Below are positions 40,512 to 53,200 of a stretch of 64,000 nucleotides of DNA, piece by piece. The DNA is from Gigaspora rosea. Its lineage: Eukaryota > Glomeromycota > Glomeromycetes > Diversisporales > Gigasporaceae. The notes under the pieces were generated by a model. It did not search any database, had not been told where the DNA came from, and saw only the letters and a list, made by a program, of their open reading frames with translations. Within the stretch, counting starts at the first letter, position 1. Each line of letters begins with the position of its first letter. A program made the position numbers and the translations under genes. Location of the stretch: positions 115,154 through 179,153 of the forward strand of contig QKWP01000829.1 of assembly GCA_003550325.1 (NCBI GenBank). The letters run 5' to 3'.

Positions 40512-41165
40512 TTACAGTATTTTGCTTATAAGCTTCTTTAGTAATGGGGCAGCATCTCCTGCAATAAGGCCTGCAATGAGTTGTTCAATGCCAGAAGAGG
40601 TGCTCTGAGTAGAAACTCTAGAGGTAGAACTAGTAGAAACCTCAGAAGTATATCTGCAACTTTAATATCTTTTTTTTAAACTTTTAAAAACTTTTATAAT
40701 GTTCTTTCTCTATATAAACAATAAGAAAAAAATAATAGATAATCATATTCCAATTAGTGGACTATGAATTATCTCTATTCTAAATAAAACAACACTCAAA
40801 TGCTATAACAAAAGCTAACAAAAACTAAACAAAACCTAAATAAAACCAAATGCAACTAAATTAATCTAAATATAACTAAACAAAAGCCAAACAAAACTAA
40901 CCAAAAATAACAAACAAATAAAATAAGAAAAAGTAATTTAGAGTAGAAAGTCAAGTAACAATATTATTACTTATTAATATATGCCCAATAAAGGTTTCAT
41001 AATTGTTGGTGAAACATGGTTTTCTTTTCAACAAGCTAATATTTTTGAAAATATTTAAGAATTTAACTTACCAGTATAGAAGACTTGCTAATATCTATAT
41101 CCTTAACAATTACCCAAATTGCTAAACCTTCCAAATATTTTTCAACAATTGTCCAATAAATAAAA
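40512..41165 (-). pseudogene. two coding-like exon remnants
   Basis: On the minus strand, 41165-41072 reads WTIVEKYLEGLAIWVIVKDI and ends at a GTAAG donor. After an AT-rich gap, a GCAG acceptor leads to 40653-40512, which reads YTSEVSTSSTSRVSTQSTSS, then GIEQLIAGLIAGDAAPLLKK up to a TAA. The phases of the two pieces do not match if joined at these sites, so this is a remnant or my junction is wrong. No family recognised. Confidence 0.3.
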
Positions 41166-42378
41166 AAGTAATAGTAATATATGTTATATAACTATTTATA
41201 TATAAGTACTGTCAAGAAAAAAAATACTACAGAGTTCAATTATATTTGTATCAGATGCAATCCTTAATAAATTAGATTGATTGTGTCTAGTGCAAAATAT
41301 AATTGATACTTTGTAGAGCCTTATTTTTTGGTAGCACATATTTGATCATTATTGGAATCACAAGTGTCATTAGCAAAATATGCACATTATTATGTAATTG
41401 ATGTTGCCAAAATCAAAAACTTATCAAATTGGCCAAACAATCATTTGGTCAATTTTTTATCAGATGTTCCAAATATAATAAAAACAGCAGTAACTATTAA
41501 ATAATAGAATAATGTTCATATCTAAGGTTATTAATTTCTCATTTGCACAACAAAGAATCCAAAAATGGGTTAGTAGTCATATTCATTTAGTTAGCCCTAT
41601 CAGACAATTATGAAAAATTAAGGTCTTATCAAATGACACCAAATGAGAATAGCAAAAAAAAAATAAATGTTAAAATCAAACAATTGGATAATTGGAATAT
41701 ATATAAAAAAAAATTTATAAAATTTGAAAATTGAAAAAATGGATAGGTAGGTAAGGCAAAACAAAAATCAACTTTGCATAGCCTTATACTTATCATAATC
41801 ATTGACATTTTGATCATTAATATCAAATATGATCATAGTAATCAATGTGTAAAAATTGAAATGTGGAGATTAAGAATATGGAAATGTCCAATTATTTTTA
41901 TTTACATTCTTAGTTGTCATCTAGGATTTTTTTAAAATCAACTTTCTTTATAGGATCATATTATTAATAATATGTATTAGTGAATCACATACTGTATATC
42001 ACCAGAATAGTAAAGGTTGTAATAGTAAATCACAAAAGAAAGTATAATAGTTCTACCACAAACTAACTCAACCTTATCTATATATTGTGATTACTAGAAT
42101 AGTGAGTAAGCTTTGTATAAGAATTATTACAGCAATTCATTATATAAATCATAATAAGTTCAATGCAAATGCAACTTTAGTTGCATATTATGCTTTAGAT
42201 AGGTTTGTAGCAGAATTTTTCACAATAATTCTAATACAATAATTTCAATACAAATTAACCACATATTGTGGTCACTAAAATAGTGAATAGAGTTTGTAAC
42301 AGAATTCTTTATGAAAAAATAATAACTTCAATACAAACTAGCTCAAACATAAAAATAGACAATTCTAATACAGACTTT
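41166..42378. other. intergenic with repeats
   Basis: No gene. It contains a hairpin element at 41226-41332 (CTACAGAGTTCAATTATATT versus the complement CTACAAAGTATCAATTATAT) and the 41555-41785 copy of the dispersed repeat. Confidence 0.5.
41555..41785 (+). repeat. dispersed repeat, second copy of 30405-30640
   Basis: Contains ATCAGACAATTATGAAAAAT, AAGGTCTTATCAAATGACAC, GAAAAAATGGATAGGTAGG and TTTGCATAGCCTTAT in the same order as the 30.4-kb copy. Confidence 0.7.
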
Positions 42379-42639
42379 GGGTTCCTCAAATTCAAATCAA
42401 ATCAAATATTGGATCAATTTGAATTTGATCAAATCAAATTGACCCTAATTTGAATTTGATTTGATTCAAATATTTGAAATTTTTAATAGTAATTTTCAAA
42501 TCAAATCAAATATTTGTCAAATCAAATCAAATTTGGCTATATTTGAATTTGATCAAATCAAATATAGTCAAATTTGAATTTGAATTTGATCAAATATTTG
42601 ATTCAAATATTTAAAGATCAAATCAAATTGTGGAACCCT
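42379..42639. mobile_element. foldback element of CAAATCAAAT words
   Basis: The ends are GGGTTCCTCAA and, as complement, GGGTTCCACAA. The interior is almost entirely degenerate TCAAATCAAATTTGAATTTG words in both orientations. No ORF. Confidence 0.65.
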
Positions 42640-42779
42640 ATGCAGACTAAACCTTAACCACACTTTGGTAGCCAAAATAGTGGGTAAGTAATACAGAATT
42701 TTTTTACATAACTATAGTAGAAATCATGCACAATCTTGACCATACTGTGGTTACTAGCATAGAAACAACATTATAATGA

Positions 42780-44355
42780 TGCCTAAAGCATGATGCAACC
42801 TGTGTTATTGATGCTTAATGAAACTATTTTGTTAGGCAACTTCAAATTGACGAATTGACGAATGACGAAATTCGTGATGCATGATGAAACCCATGACACA
42901 TGGCAAAACCCACAATGCATGATGAAACACATGATGCATGAACCTATGATGCATAACAAAACCAATAATAAATAAATAACAAAACCCATAATGATTATGA
43001 TGAAGCATAAGACTATTATTCATTTTTTTCATAACAGAAATAAATTAGTCCATGTAAAGTTAATTTTTTGTTCATTATTATATCTTCCAAGTTTCTATCT
43101 TTTTGACATCGATCCAATATTGCAACAATAACCTAGATATATCCAATAGGTGTTATATTAATAGGCAGTGCTATAGTATTTTATTATTATGTATTATTTT
43201 ATATATTCTTATTTTGGCATAGTTTGTAGCATAGTTGGGTGATTTTAACCCTCAATGAGGGTACCCTACTGGTACCCTCAATGAGGGTTATAGACTCACG
43301 GCGAGTGTATAAACCTCCTAGCGAGTGATTAAAACCTCAGTACGAATTAAAGATATTTGAGGGTATGGTTTTAGTCTGCAAATAAAATAGCAGATGTTCA
43401 TAGCATTGGTATTATTATTAATATTTCAAAAAATCATGTGTTCAGACAATCAATCCTATGCAAATTTTACAGAAAGGTCACCAAAATTCCAGGTCATATG
43501 CGTCAGATCTTGGATGGCGTTTAGCCTTAGCTGTTAGCAGGTTCTATAGCAAATTACTTAATGAATGGATATGATTCATTAGTAAAATTTTTTATGATCT
43601 TGGGGCAAAATCGATCAATTCTGATCCAGCCAACCTTGATTCCAATGCACTCTGATGTTTCTGACCCAGAATTTGGTAACCCCTTTATGAGTTGATCCTA
43701 CGCTCTACTGTTGCTAGTGAAATGCTAGCAATAAAAAATAATCTGTTTAGATTCAATGTAAAAGCTTCTTCAATTGATCAAGAGCTTCATCATCTTAGGT
43801 AACGCTTTCACAAAAAATTGATCACTCTGTAATTCTGTAATTTTGACCAATCAAAATTTAGGATCAAGTGTAATGTGATAATCAAAAAAAATGTGGTTTG
43901 TTTTCTAAGTAAAAATACGTGTAAAGTTAAGGTGGAAAACTGCGTTATAATTAGGGTTAGGGTTACAAAAATATAGTGGCCATTGTGGCTATTAGTAAAT
44001 TTCACGAGAAACATTTTTGCAATAGATGGTTTCCTAATAAAAATTTAGAGATATCTGTTTTTTGTAAAAATTTTTACGTTACACCTATCTTAAAATTCGA
44101 TCAGGTAAAATTACAGGTTGTGAACATTTTTTTTGTGTTGGAGAGCTATTGCATTAGTTTCATCAATAGTCAGGAGTTGCGTCAGGAGTTCGTCAATCAT
44201 CAAGGGTTTCATCAATTTTCAAGGGTTTCGTCAATCGCCAGGGGTTTCATCAATCGTCAAGGGTTTCATCAATCGTCAAGGGTTTCGTCAGATGCAAATT
44301 TGACGAAACCTTTCGTCATCGCGAAAATAATTGCGTCAGGCATCATTAATGCATT
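42780..44355. mobile_element. large foldback element with subterminal tandem repeats
   Basis: The left arm has repeated GATGCATGATGAAACCCATG-type units (42870-42990) after TTAGGCAACTTCAAATTGAC. The complement of the right arm has TGACGAAACCCTTGACGATT-type units after ATGATGCCTGACGCAATTA. The arms are diverged. The palindrome AACCCTCAATGAGGGTACC...GGTACCCTCAATGAGGGTT lies inside at 43247-43289. No coding signal stands out. Confidence 0.45.
44191..44290 (+). repeat. 19-bp tandem repeat array
   Basis: About five units of CAATCGTCAAGGGTTTCAT with the variants CATCAAGG, TTTTCAAGG and CGCCAGGGG. It forms the right subterminal part of the foldback element at 42780-44355. The overlapping open frame is a product of the repeat. 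Confidence 0.75.
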
Positions 44356-45473
44356 ATCGCTCTTTTCAGTTTACTTGGATTTGATCACTAAATTATTTTT
44401 TGTAAGCTCAATAAGTTCCACAATTACAATACAAGCTGTTATATATTTTCAAAACTTATTTCATTACTTTTTTGGCATTTTTATTAGTAAGTTTTGTAAC
44501 AAGCTTATTTACAATAACTCAGAATTCGTGATGATTCTGATGAAAATTAACTTAACTTTAATCATACACTCCATGTCACTGGAATAATGAGCAAATTTTG
44601 CAAGAGAATTTTTACAATAACTTATGGTAAAAAATCATGATAACTCAAGTGCAACCATATTGATCAATAGAAAAAAAAGCAGGGGCACAGCGTTGCCCAT
44701 CTAATCTTGTTGAGTATAATTTAGTGCTACAATTAGTTTTTTAGCAATGTCAAAACTGTGCAATGATTTTGACATGAACCAACACTATTACGTATTATGA
44801 TTTGCACTGCTCTTTTTTACTAAAAATTTGCTCAATTAGCTTATTTGTTTAATTAAATCGAACTATTGGGTGTGCTTGAAAATAAACTCATTAGAATGTA
44901 GTAAGTAAATTTATAAAAAAAAAATTATGCTTATTTCAATCTCCCAGAACTATAAAAAAAGTTTACTGTTTTTTTATGAAAATAAAAGTAACATTAAATA
45001 TTATAAGATAATCCCCTGTCGCATTAAGACTACCTCATCATTATTTTTTACACGTGATTAACCATATTTATAATAATCATATTGTGACCGGGAATCTTCC
45101 CACGAAAGATTCCCGGTCTCATATGATCATCGGGAAACTCTAATTTTTAATTATTAATATTTATTTGAATTTTTTTTTTTTTGTATTTTCACGTTTTATC
45201 AAAAGACCTTTAAAAGCCAAAGTAAATAGGCACAGTAAATGAAGCTAAAAAAAGGCACGATTTGAGCAAAGTGAAAATAAAAGTTTGAAACATAGAAGTA
45301 AAAATCAAAGGCAATAAAAGATAAAAACAATAAAAATGATGTAAAATAAAAAAAAAAAACAAATAAAGCGAAGTACAAAAGTTAGCAAAGCACAATACGA
45401 ATATAAATATGGAACACGTGTAAAAATAATGGTATGGTAGCCCGATTAACATCTAGTGACATGCTCCTGGGGA
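44356..45473. other. intergenic, AT-rich
   Basis: No gene. A 20-bp-arm hairpin ACCGGGAATCTTCCCACGAAAGATTCCCGGT lies at about 45087-45118. Its CATCGGGAAACTC flank resembles the CATCGGTAAACTC arm of the next element. Confidence 0.5.
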
Positions 45474-45610
45474 TTATTTATTTATTTCCTGTGGGGAAAT
45501 TATAACAGAGTTTACCGATGATAATAGTACGTGGATGGCCCGAAGGGCCATCCATGTGCTATGATCATCGGTAAACTCCGTTATAATTTCTACTCCCCCA
45601 GGAAATAAAT
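45474..45610. mobile_element. near-perfect palindromic MITE
   Basis: The arms of about 65 bp meet at GGATGGCCC-GA-AGGGCCATCC (about 45531-45550). Outer parts pair TATTTATTTCCTG..GGGGAAATTATAAC with GTTATAATTTCTACTCCCCC..CAGGAAATAAATA. It could extrude as a cruciform. Confidence 0.85.
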
Positions 45611-45893
45611 AATACAAAATTTTCCCTTGCGAAAAAATAAGTACCGGGAAAGTTATTTAAATAATAAAGAACTTGATAAATAAGATCCTTTTTTTTTTTT
45701 TTTTTATAAACTTAAGGTTGATATAGTGAGCTTAAGTTTTTTATTTTGTAAATATAAAGACAAGATGAAGAATTGATTTTTTAGATATGTAAATATAAAA
45801 TAAAGTTTTTTTTGGCGAACTCGAATTATAGTACTGTATTTAATAGTTATATTATAAATTGACTTAAGCTATTTTTCGATAGTGTGAATTTCA

Positions 45894-47290
45894 GTGCGGC
45901 TTGTTTCACCAACAATCAACTCACTGACACCCCATTTTACCGACAAATTATTCACCGACAAGTTCATTTTACCGACAGTTTTTTAATCGAAGCTCATTTC
46001 ACTGACAAAGTATTTCTGGGTCATTGTCATTAAGGTCAGGGTAGAATTAGGATTAAAGTTAGCGTGCTTTAGTGATTGGCGTCGTAATTCAAATCATGAA
46101 TGTAGTAATGTAGTAATTATTTACTACAAAAAGTAGTAATTGTAATAATATTTACTACATGTAGTAAATATTACTACATGTAGTAATTATTATTATATAT
46201 AATTTTTATTACAACAAGTATTATTTATTACTACATGTAGTATTTATTACTACATGTAGTACTACATGTAGTATTTATTACTACATGTAGTATTTATTAC
46301 TACAAGTATACAATATTGGGCAAAAATTGTAGAATAACGGTAATTTGGCAAATGATTACCTGCCGCAGAGCGGCACGTGTAGCCAATCATTTGCCAAATT
46401 ATTGTATTCGTCAATTTGCCCAATATTGGTGTTATCCGGCAATTTATGATCATGATTGGCTTTTTTGAATATCGAACTTGAAATAGAAAATCCAAAAAGG
46501 GACAGTGTATTTGCGGATCTTTTTTTTCATAAATATATGCGTTTTTCAGAGCAAAAGTAAAATGGCAGGAAGATCAGGCGCGTATGTGACAAAAGTGGTC
46601 ATAGTATGAATTCAATTCATGATACCTTATTTCTTTTTATGAGCATTTTTGCATTGTTCTTGATAGGTATTATTATACATATAAAGCAGAACTAACCTGG
46701 TCTTTGTAAATAATTATTTAAAATAAATTAGAACCAGGGTTAAGTAATATTATATTACTATATATTACTTAATGTAGTAATATTACATTACTACATGTAT
46801 AGTAAATAATACTACATTACTACATGTGTAGTAAATAATACTAAATTACTACATGTGTAATAAATAATACTACATTACTACATATTATTACATGTAGTAA
46901 ATAATACTACATTACTACATATTACTTCATGTAGTAAGTATTACTACATGTAGTAAGTATTACTACATGTAGTAAGTATTACTACATGTAGTAAGTATTA
47001 CTACATGTAGTAAGTAATACTACATGTAGTAAGTATTACTACATGTAATAAGTATTAATACATGTAGTAAATATTACTACATGTAGTAAGTAATACTACA
47101 ATTACGGTTTAAAAAAGACCATGTAGTAATATATGTGGTAAATATAATTGTAGTAATTAGCCATTTACGACGCCAATCACTAGCGTGCTTTATAAAAAAA
47201 AAAGTCTTGCCGGTGAAATAAAATGAAAATGAACTTGTCGGTAAATAATTTGTCGGTGTCTATGAAGTGATTGTCGGTGAAATAATACGG
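45894..47290. mobile_element. foldback element with ACCGACAA and TACTACATGTAGTA arrays
   Basis: The arms of about 200 bp are inverted: TTGTTTCACCAACAATCAAC, CCGACAAATTATT, CACCGACAAGTTCATTTT and GCGTGCTTTAGTGATTGGCG on the left, complements of all on the right (47165-47290). Between them are two arrays of the palindrome ATTACTACATGTAGTAATA (46108-46310 and 46750-47100), which flank a nested hairpin and a short unique centre. No ORF. Confidence 0.8.
46311..46428. mobile_element. nested hairpin MITE
   Basis: CAATATTGGGCAAA...AATTTGGCAAATGATTACCTG is followed by its complement ending TTTGCCCAATATTG. The 118-bp palindrome has a CCGCAGAGCGG tip and sits inside the TACTACATGTAGTA array, so it inserted there or provided the array edge. 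Confidence 0.85.
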
Positions 47291-48858
47291 ACCCGAAAAA
47301 CTCAAATCCATTAATGATTAACAAAATCAATGATTAATACAAACACATATTTATCTACACATAGTGCAGCTGTTTATTAGTAGTATTAGTATTACTAGTG
47401 TCCGCGGAACTGATACATACAATATACAAAACTCCAATACCACATAACAAAACAAAACGGGAGGTTAGGCGAAAGAGTTTTGGCAAGGTAATGTAGATTG
47501 GTTTTGTTGGGGATGCGATTTATGGAGGGTACAAGCTGAATGCACTTGAGCAATTTTTTATTAAAATGGGCACAAGTTTTTTATTGTTATTAATTCGAAT
47601 TATACTTTTTTTTTTTCAAGGGAAATTCGACTCTTATTTATACAAAAATTAGAAGAACAAAAAGAAAGGAACAAAAATTCTCGGTCTCATTCCTCCTTCT
47701 ATCATACAATTACTAATACTCCTAACGCGATTATACTCATCCAACACAAGGGTGGTAATGTCAAACTAACATGGCCACCCGATTTACTCGATTTGGCACT
47801 ACGACTATTTGTTTACACTCAGCAACAACATCTTTTTCGACTTTGCTTGGTTCCATGTAAAAAAAAAAAAAAGGCTAACCTTCCACGGGCTAACTCCTTA
47901 CGCCTCATCTTTTTGTGCTGCACATATTTTATCAGCTTGGGGCTTTTAAGGGCTTGGCACCATTTGTGCTCTTGTGTAGCTGTTTCGTACGCCGGGCGTT
48001 TCGGTCAAAAGATAAGAAAAAAATTTTTTTTTTTGGTTTGTTTTGTTTACCGCTTCGGTTTTCGTGACGTCACGAGATCACCGATTTTGCCGCTAACTCT
48101 AAAATTTATGCAGTTGCGGTAATGTTGTATTTAGAGATTGATACTATTTGCTCGTAACGATGAGCTGTGATTTTGATACTTAAACCTTATTAATTCCAAT
48201 TTGTCTTAATTCATAGTTATTTATAATTACATATAATATTTTTCTCTCATTTACTCACTTTAATATTGACTATAAATATAAGAACATTTATTGATCGATG
48301 TATTTATTGTAAAGTAGTCCATGGAAGTTGAAGTATTTATGATTGTACTTTATCATCGTTAATTCAGTTAATATTTTTAATTGATATATTTAAGCAAGCA
48401 AGCGGTCTTTCATTTATTCTCGTGAATTTACCGGTAGATGAATTATTGACATATTATTTAAATAAGTATTTAAAACTCCAATTTTATTATTACCTATTGA
48501 CTAATTTTAATGCTTTAGGACTAATTTAGTAGATAATAAATCATAATAACTATTTTTAATCGATGCGTTTTTATTAAAATAAGCTATATATCAATAATTT
48601 TGCATTCGATAAAGATGTTGAATAAAAAAGATCATTTAAATTTACGAAATTAACATTATATAATTCTATTTTATTAGTATTGATTTAGTCAGTGTGGCCA
48701 CAAGAACTATCATAAAAGAAACATGATACCTAGGATTCCGATATGATCATCGTGCATATAAATAATGTAATTTAATCAGAGTAAGAATGAAAGCATATAA
48801 GGTAGATAGGGCTAATTTGGCGATGTTAAAATAACTAATATAAATACTTATTTATTTT
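47291..48858. other. intergenic; no supported gene
   Basis: A GC-richer patch at about 47760-48120 has a 109-codon plus frame with Lys and Phe homopolymer runs and no recognised domain; I do not call it. A CGTGACGTCACGAGA palindrome (CRE-like TGACGTCA) is at about 48062. The remainder is AT-rich. Confidence 0.4.
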
Positions 48859-49099
48859 AGAATTTTGCTATTTATCGCCGGTGGTTGTATAACTGGGAGT
48901 GCTATATCTTAAAAACGTAAGGTCCGGGGTCCTAAGTAAAAATGTTTAGGACCCCTGAAACATTATGAGAGCTGAATCGGGACCTCATATCTAATCTACG
49001 TTATATTATATAAAGCTCCTATTGTATCTTAAAACGCGCCCTAACCCTAAATTATATGAGGCGTGTGGTATAACCACCGGCGATAAATACTAAAATTCT
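48859..49099. mobile_element. MITE with ATTTATCGCCGGTGGTT TIRs
   Basis: The left end AGAATTTTGCTATTTATCGC and the complement of the right end AGAATTTTAGTATTTATCGC continue with CGGTGGTT. The interior has a small GGTCCGGGGTCCTAAG...TTAGGACCCC hairpin and a CCCTAACCCTAA word. 241 bp, non-coding. Confidence 0.8.
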
Positions 49100-49257
49100 T
49101 TAAAAAAATTTTTTTATTTTTTGTATTAAACTTTATACATGATTTAGAATTATTTTATATAAAATTAGTAATAATAAACCTTTTTTTAAAGTGGCATTAA
49201 ATGGGATTATACATCGTATCAAAGTTTATATTTTAGAGAGGTGGGGTAATTTGAAGA

Positions 49258-49590
49258 ATTTATGATATCTCGTGTGATCCAGTTATCAAAATCAGATGAT
49301 TTTTATACCATTGGATTCGTCTCGACGAGTCGAATCGAATGGTACAAAAACCATCCTATTCTGATCAGCGAATCACGACATATTAACATATTATCGATTA
49401 TATGCTGCACAAAAATGATCCTTAAGGGGAATTTTAACAAAGTGTAAACTTGGCAAATAATCGATGATATCTTGTGGTCCAATGATCAAAATCGGGTGAG
49501 CTTTGTACCATTCGATTCGTCTCATCGAGTCGAATTGAATGGCACAAAAACTATCGATTTTGATCGTTAAACCACGAGATATCCAAATTC
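49258..49590. repeat. tandem pair of palindromic 140-bp modules
   Basis: Two copies (49258-49400 and 49455-49590) share GATATCT(C/T)GTG..., ATCAAAATC, ATTCGTCTC(G/A)(A/T)CGAGTCGAAT and ATGGTACAAAAAC. Each is itself a hairpin centred on TTCGTCTCGACGAGTCGAA. The frame running through the first copy is not a gene. Confidence 0.75.
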
Positions 49591-49778
49591 GTCAAAATGT
49601 CTCTCTTCGTCAAATTACCTTTTCCCACTTTATATTAATAAGAAATAGACAAGCAACTGAAAAATACAAATTTAAGGGATAAATTTTTTTAGCATTATCT
49701 TTTTAGGGTTAGTGTCAGCTTTAGGGATAGAATTTATAAGTTAAACAGTATAAGTGAGTTTTATGGGTTACCTTATAG

Positions 49779-49990
49779 GCACGTAATAACGCGCATCTGC
49801 GCGTTATTTTGGAATGCCCATGCGCGATAATTCGAATTATTATACTAATTTTGGAGGAAAACTTTATAGTTACTAAATCTTTCCTGCGAATTGATCCTGG
49901 AAGCACGTTATTTCGAGATGTGCATGGGCATTATTTTGAGCCAAATATGCTATTTTTGTGCGTTATCACGCAAAGAGAAAACTCAAAATT
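49779..49990. repeat. inverted repeat with GCGCGTTATT words
   Basis: AACGCGCATCTGCGCGTTAT forms a hairpin, and AATGCCCATGCGC is mirrored by GTGCATGGGCATT and AAAATGTGCGTTAT-like sequence 120 bp later. Related to the ATTTCG/AACGC words at 1585-1680. Confidence 0.5.
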
Positions 49991-50281
49991 TTCATTTTAA
50001 TACGATTTTATTTTGATCCGCAACATTTGTTACGTTGAAGCTTTTCTATTACTAATATAATCTACTGTAATTTAAATCTTGAACCATATAAACAATACAT
50101 TTACTTGATGCAGATTTCAAATACAGTCAGCTCTCTCTAAATGCAACATCTATATCTTAATTCCTATAAATGTTATTTTTCTTAGTTTTTTCTCTAAATA
50201 CATGTTGCAAAAAAATTTGGTGCCTACAAGTTGCGCTTAAAAAGAGTTGACTGTATAAATATCTAATTCTAAACACGATAA

Positions 50282-53200
50282 TTAATTTTCGGATTTTAAT
50301 CTTTTAATATCTTCTATAAGATCTTGAAATTTTCCATCAAGATCATTAAGTTTTTCATCAATCGTTTTTGCATCTAATTTTGCAATTTTATAAATATGCG
50401 GAAATATAAATGGCTTTGATGATTCGTCACAATTTTCACTTTGAATTTTTTGGACATATTTTTGAAGTTCTTCAATTGTAGCTTCATAATATCTAACAAA
50501 ATATTATATTATATTAAATTAATTATATTTGGTTAATATTAAACTGCATAAATATATTGTAAGTAAGAAACTTTTTTTAAATAATTACATGATTTCTGGA
50601 AACCAATCTTTCCTCCTTCTTTGATAAGGCAACATCCAAAATAATTCAATTTCTGATAATATCTAAATATGTATATATTTATATTAGAATAGTGTATACA
50701 GAATAATTTTGATCTTGCATCGTACAGCTTATATATTTATCATAATAAATACCTCTCTTTTTAATTGTAAAAATGATTCATCATTATTTGTATTTTCAAT
50801 GGCTGTACTGAGTAACCCAATAAACAAGTTTAATAAATAAATGGTTGTAAAAAATGAAAATATGACTAACAAAGCCACTAATGTCCAGTTTTCATTTAAA
50901 TTCCATGAAGAAACTGAACTTAAGTCGCCTATTAAACATGGTAAAAATTATTAATTATACGGTATTTTAATTTATAAAATAAAGTATTTAATTAGTGATT
51001 TAATTTATAATAATAAAGTACCTGTCAACATAAAATAAACTGCAACAATTGCTGTTTTGAATGCAGAGAATAAATTTGTATTTGCATCTGGTGTTTCGAT
51101 AAGAAAATCGTTACCAATAGCACCATCAGGCGTAATTGATTTATATCTTGTAACAAGATTCCATGGATTATTAACATCATTATTATAATTTGGTTGATTA
51201 TATGAATAATCTGTAATTGGTCTTAATAAAAGATGCAACGAGTGTGCGAAAGCAAAAATTATAATGCCCAATAGAACGAGAAAAGAAAAGATTCGTTGTG
51301 CAACTCCAATCATAATTGCAAAATAACTTCCAAAATTGTTTATGGCACGAAAGAAAAATAAAAATTTAAGTTCAAGTAGAAGAGTTGAAATAGTAATAAT
51401 CCAAACTGATATAGTTTTTTCACATATCCAAGTTAATGAACCTATTATTGGCAATGATAATGCTACAATATCTAATAAATTAATTAAACTATAAGTATTA
51501 CATAAAAATTATATTTATATTTATAATCAGTGAAAAAAATTATACATACCAAATAAATTCCAAAAATCTGTAATATAAAATTTTGGACTATATAAAAAAT
51601 GTCGAATCTCAATAATAATAAAAAAAATACCGAGAAATATAGTAATTAACAAAAAAAATATTTGACTAATTGAAGAAATTTCATTTTGTGAAATTGTTGC
51701 TACTACAACAAAACAACACATAAATGTTGTATAAATTGCCCATATTGTATAATAATAATATTTTCCATATGTATTCCATTTAAAATTAATTAAAGCTTTA
51801 ATATTCCACCATTTATAATAATTAGAATCATATAAAATATTAAAAGGAATTTCTGGTGGATGAATCAATTCTTTATATGTAGAATAATTTTCAGAATATG
51901 TAGCAAAATTTATTGCAGGAATCATAAGTTTAACTGTTGGTTTAGGATACGAAGCAAAGAAGATTAAATATACAAAATTTATAGGTTTAAAAATTAGAGA
52001 AAAATTAGGTATCCAGAGAGAACCATATTTATAATAAGAGGTTGTATGCAAATGATTTGGATAAGCCCCACAAGGTTCAAGATGAGATGATAAAGAAATA
52101 TTATTGATACAATCCTCATAATCAATTCCAGGAATCAAGAATGCAGTTTGCGATAAAAATCTCTCTATAAATTTGTTACTTCTATTATAATTTTCTAATT
52201 TAGTAAGTAAAGAAGTAATAACACTTAATAATCCTATAAATATATAAATGTTACCACGTTCAAATTCTGATAAAGTTTTTTCAAGCCAAACCATAAAAAC
52301 TTGTTTGATTATTTTATTATTCATATCATCTAGTTGTTTTTTCGGATTCAACAATGCATTCATTAGATCTTTTCCATATATTTGTAAATTTGACAAATTT
52401 GTTTCATTTATACATTTATCTATTTCAGGATCTTTCAGATATTTATAATAACTATCCTCTCCATAAAAAGAGTTAATCAGTTCTTCGAAGGATTTATTCT
52501 TAAATAATGAATCGAATTCATTATCTTGAATATTCGTATGCAAATCCATTTGTTCATCACTTTTTATATAGTTAGACCAAGCGTCATGCTCAGCTAAATT
52601 TTTGATACTTAAACGATCCTTTTCAACATTTATAATATGATCAAACAAAATAGTACAAGTCTTTAGTCTTTTATAACATTCAATTTCTCTAAATAGTAAT
52701 TCTGCATCTTTAATCGTAAGGATATACGGATTTATTATAGAAAATTGCCTCTCAGCAGATCCATGTACGTAGAAAGAAAACAGTAAACGTTCATTATTTT
52801 TTGGTCCAATAAAACGCATATTATCCAAAATCAATCCACCTTCATTTAGAGAATCATCAAGTTTATCAACCGCTATACGTTTAAAGTTAAATTAGTAACT
52901 ATAATAATTTATAGAGAGAAATTAATATAATTAAGTATTTACATTTGTTTATCAGTGTACCATCTTTTACTGAATAAATAGCTATTAGTGCTGGCTTTCT
53001 ATATTCATCACCATGACCAGTTCTAATCTTTGTTTCTCCTACTGATAATAGTGTATTGTCATTACTTAAACACATTTGAAGACTTTTCTTGCTATGATAT
53101 AGATTCCAATCTAAAATATATCTCATCTCAAATTTCAATGTTGTCAAATCCCATTGTATAATTACGAATGGAAATTCTAATAGAGTTAACAACTTTCCTT

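Noticed and set aside
43945..43970. Telomere-like TTAGGGTTAGGGTTA (also CCCTAACCC words near 30630 and 49035)
   Set aside because: Each is only two or three units long and internal to repeats, so they are not telomeres or clear interstitial arrays.
42379..44355. CRISPR array
   Set aside because: The repeats are degenerate, contiguous and have no regular spacers; they are foldback-element arrays in a eukaryotic genome.
43976..44587. 203-codon plus-strand frame
   Set aside because: Its middle is the translation of a 19-bp tandem repeat, and its ends are AT-rich without a domain pattern.
47793..48122. 109-codon plus-strand frame
   Set aside because: It contains Lys and Phe homopolymers and has no recognisable fold or start context; support is too weak to call.
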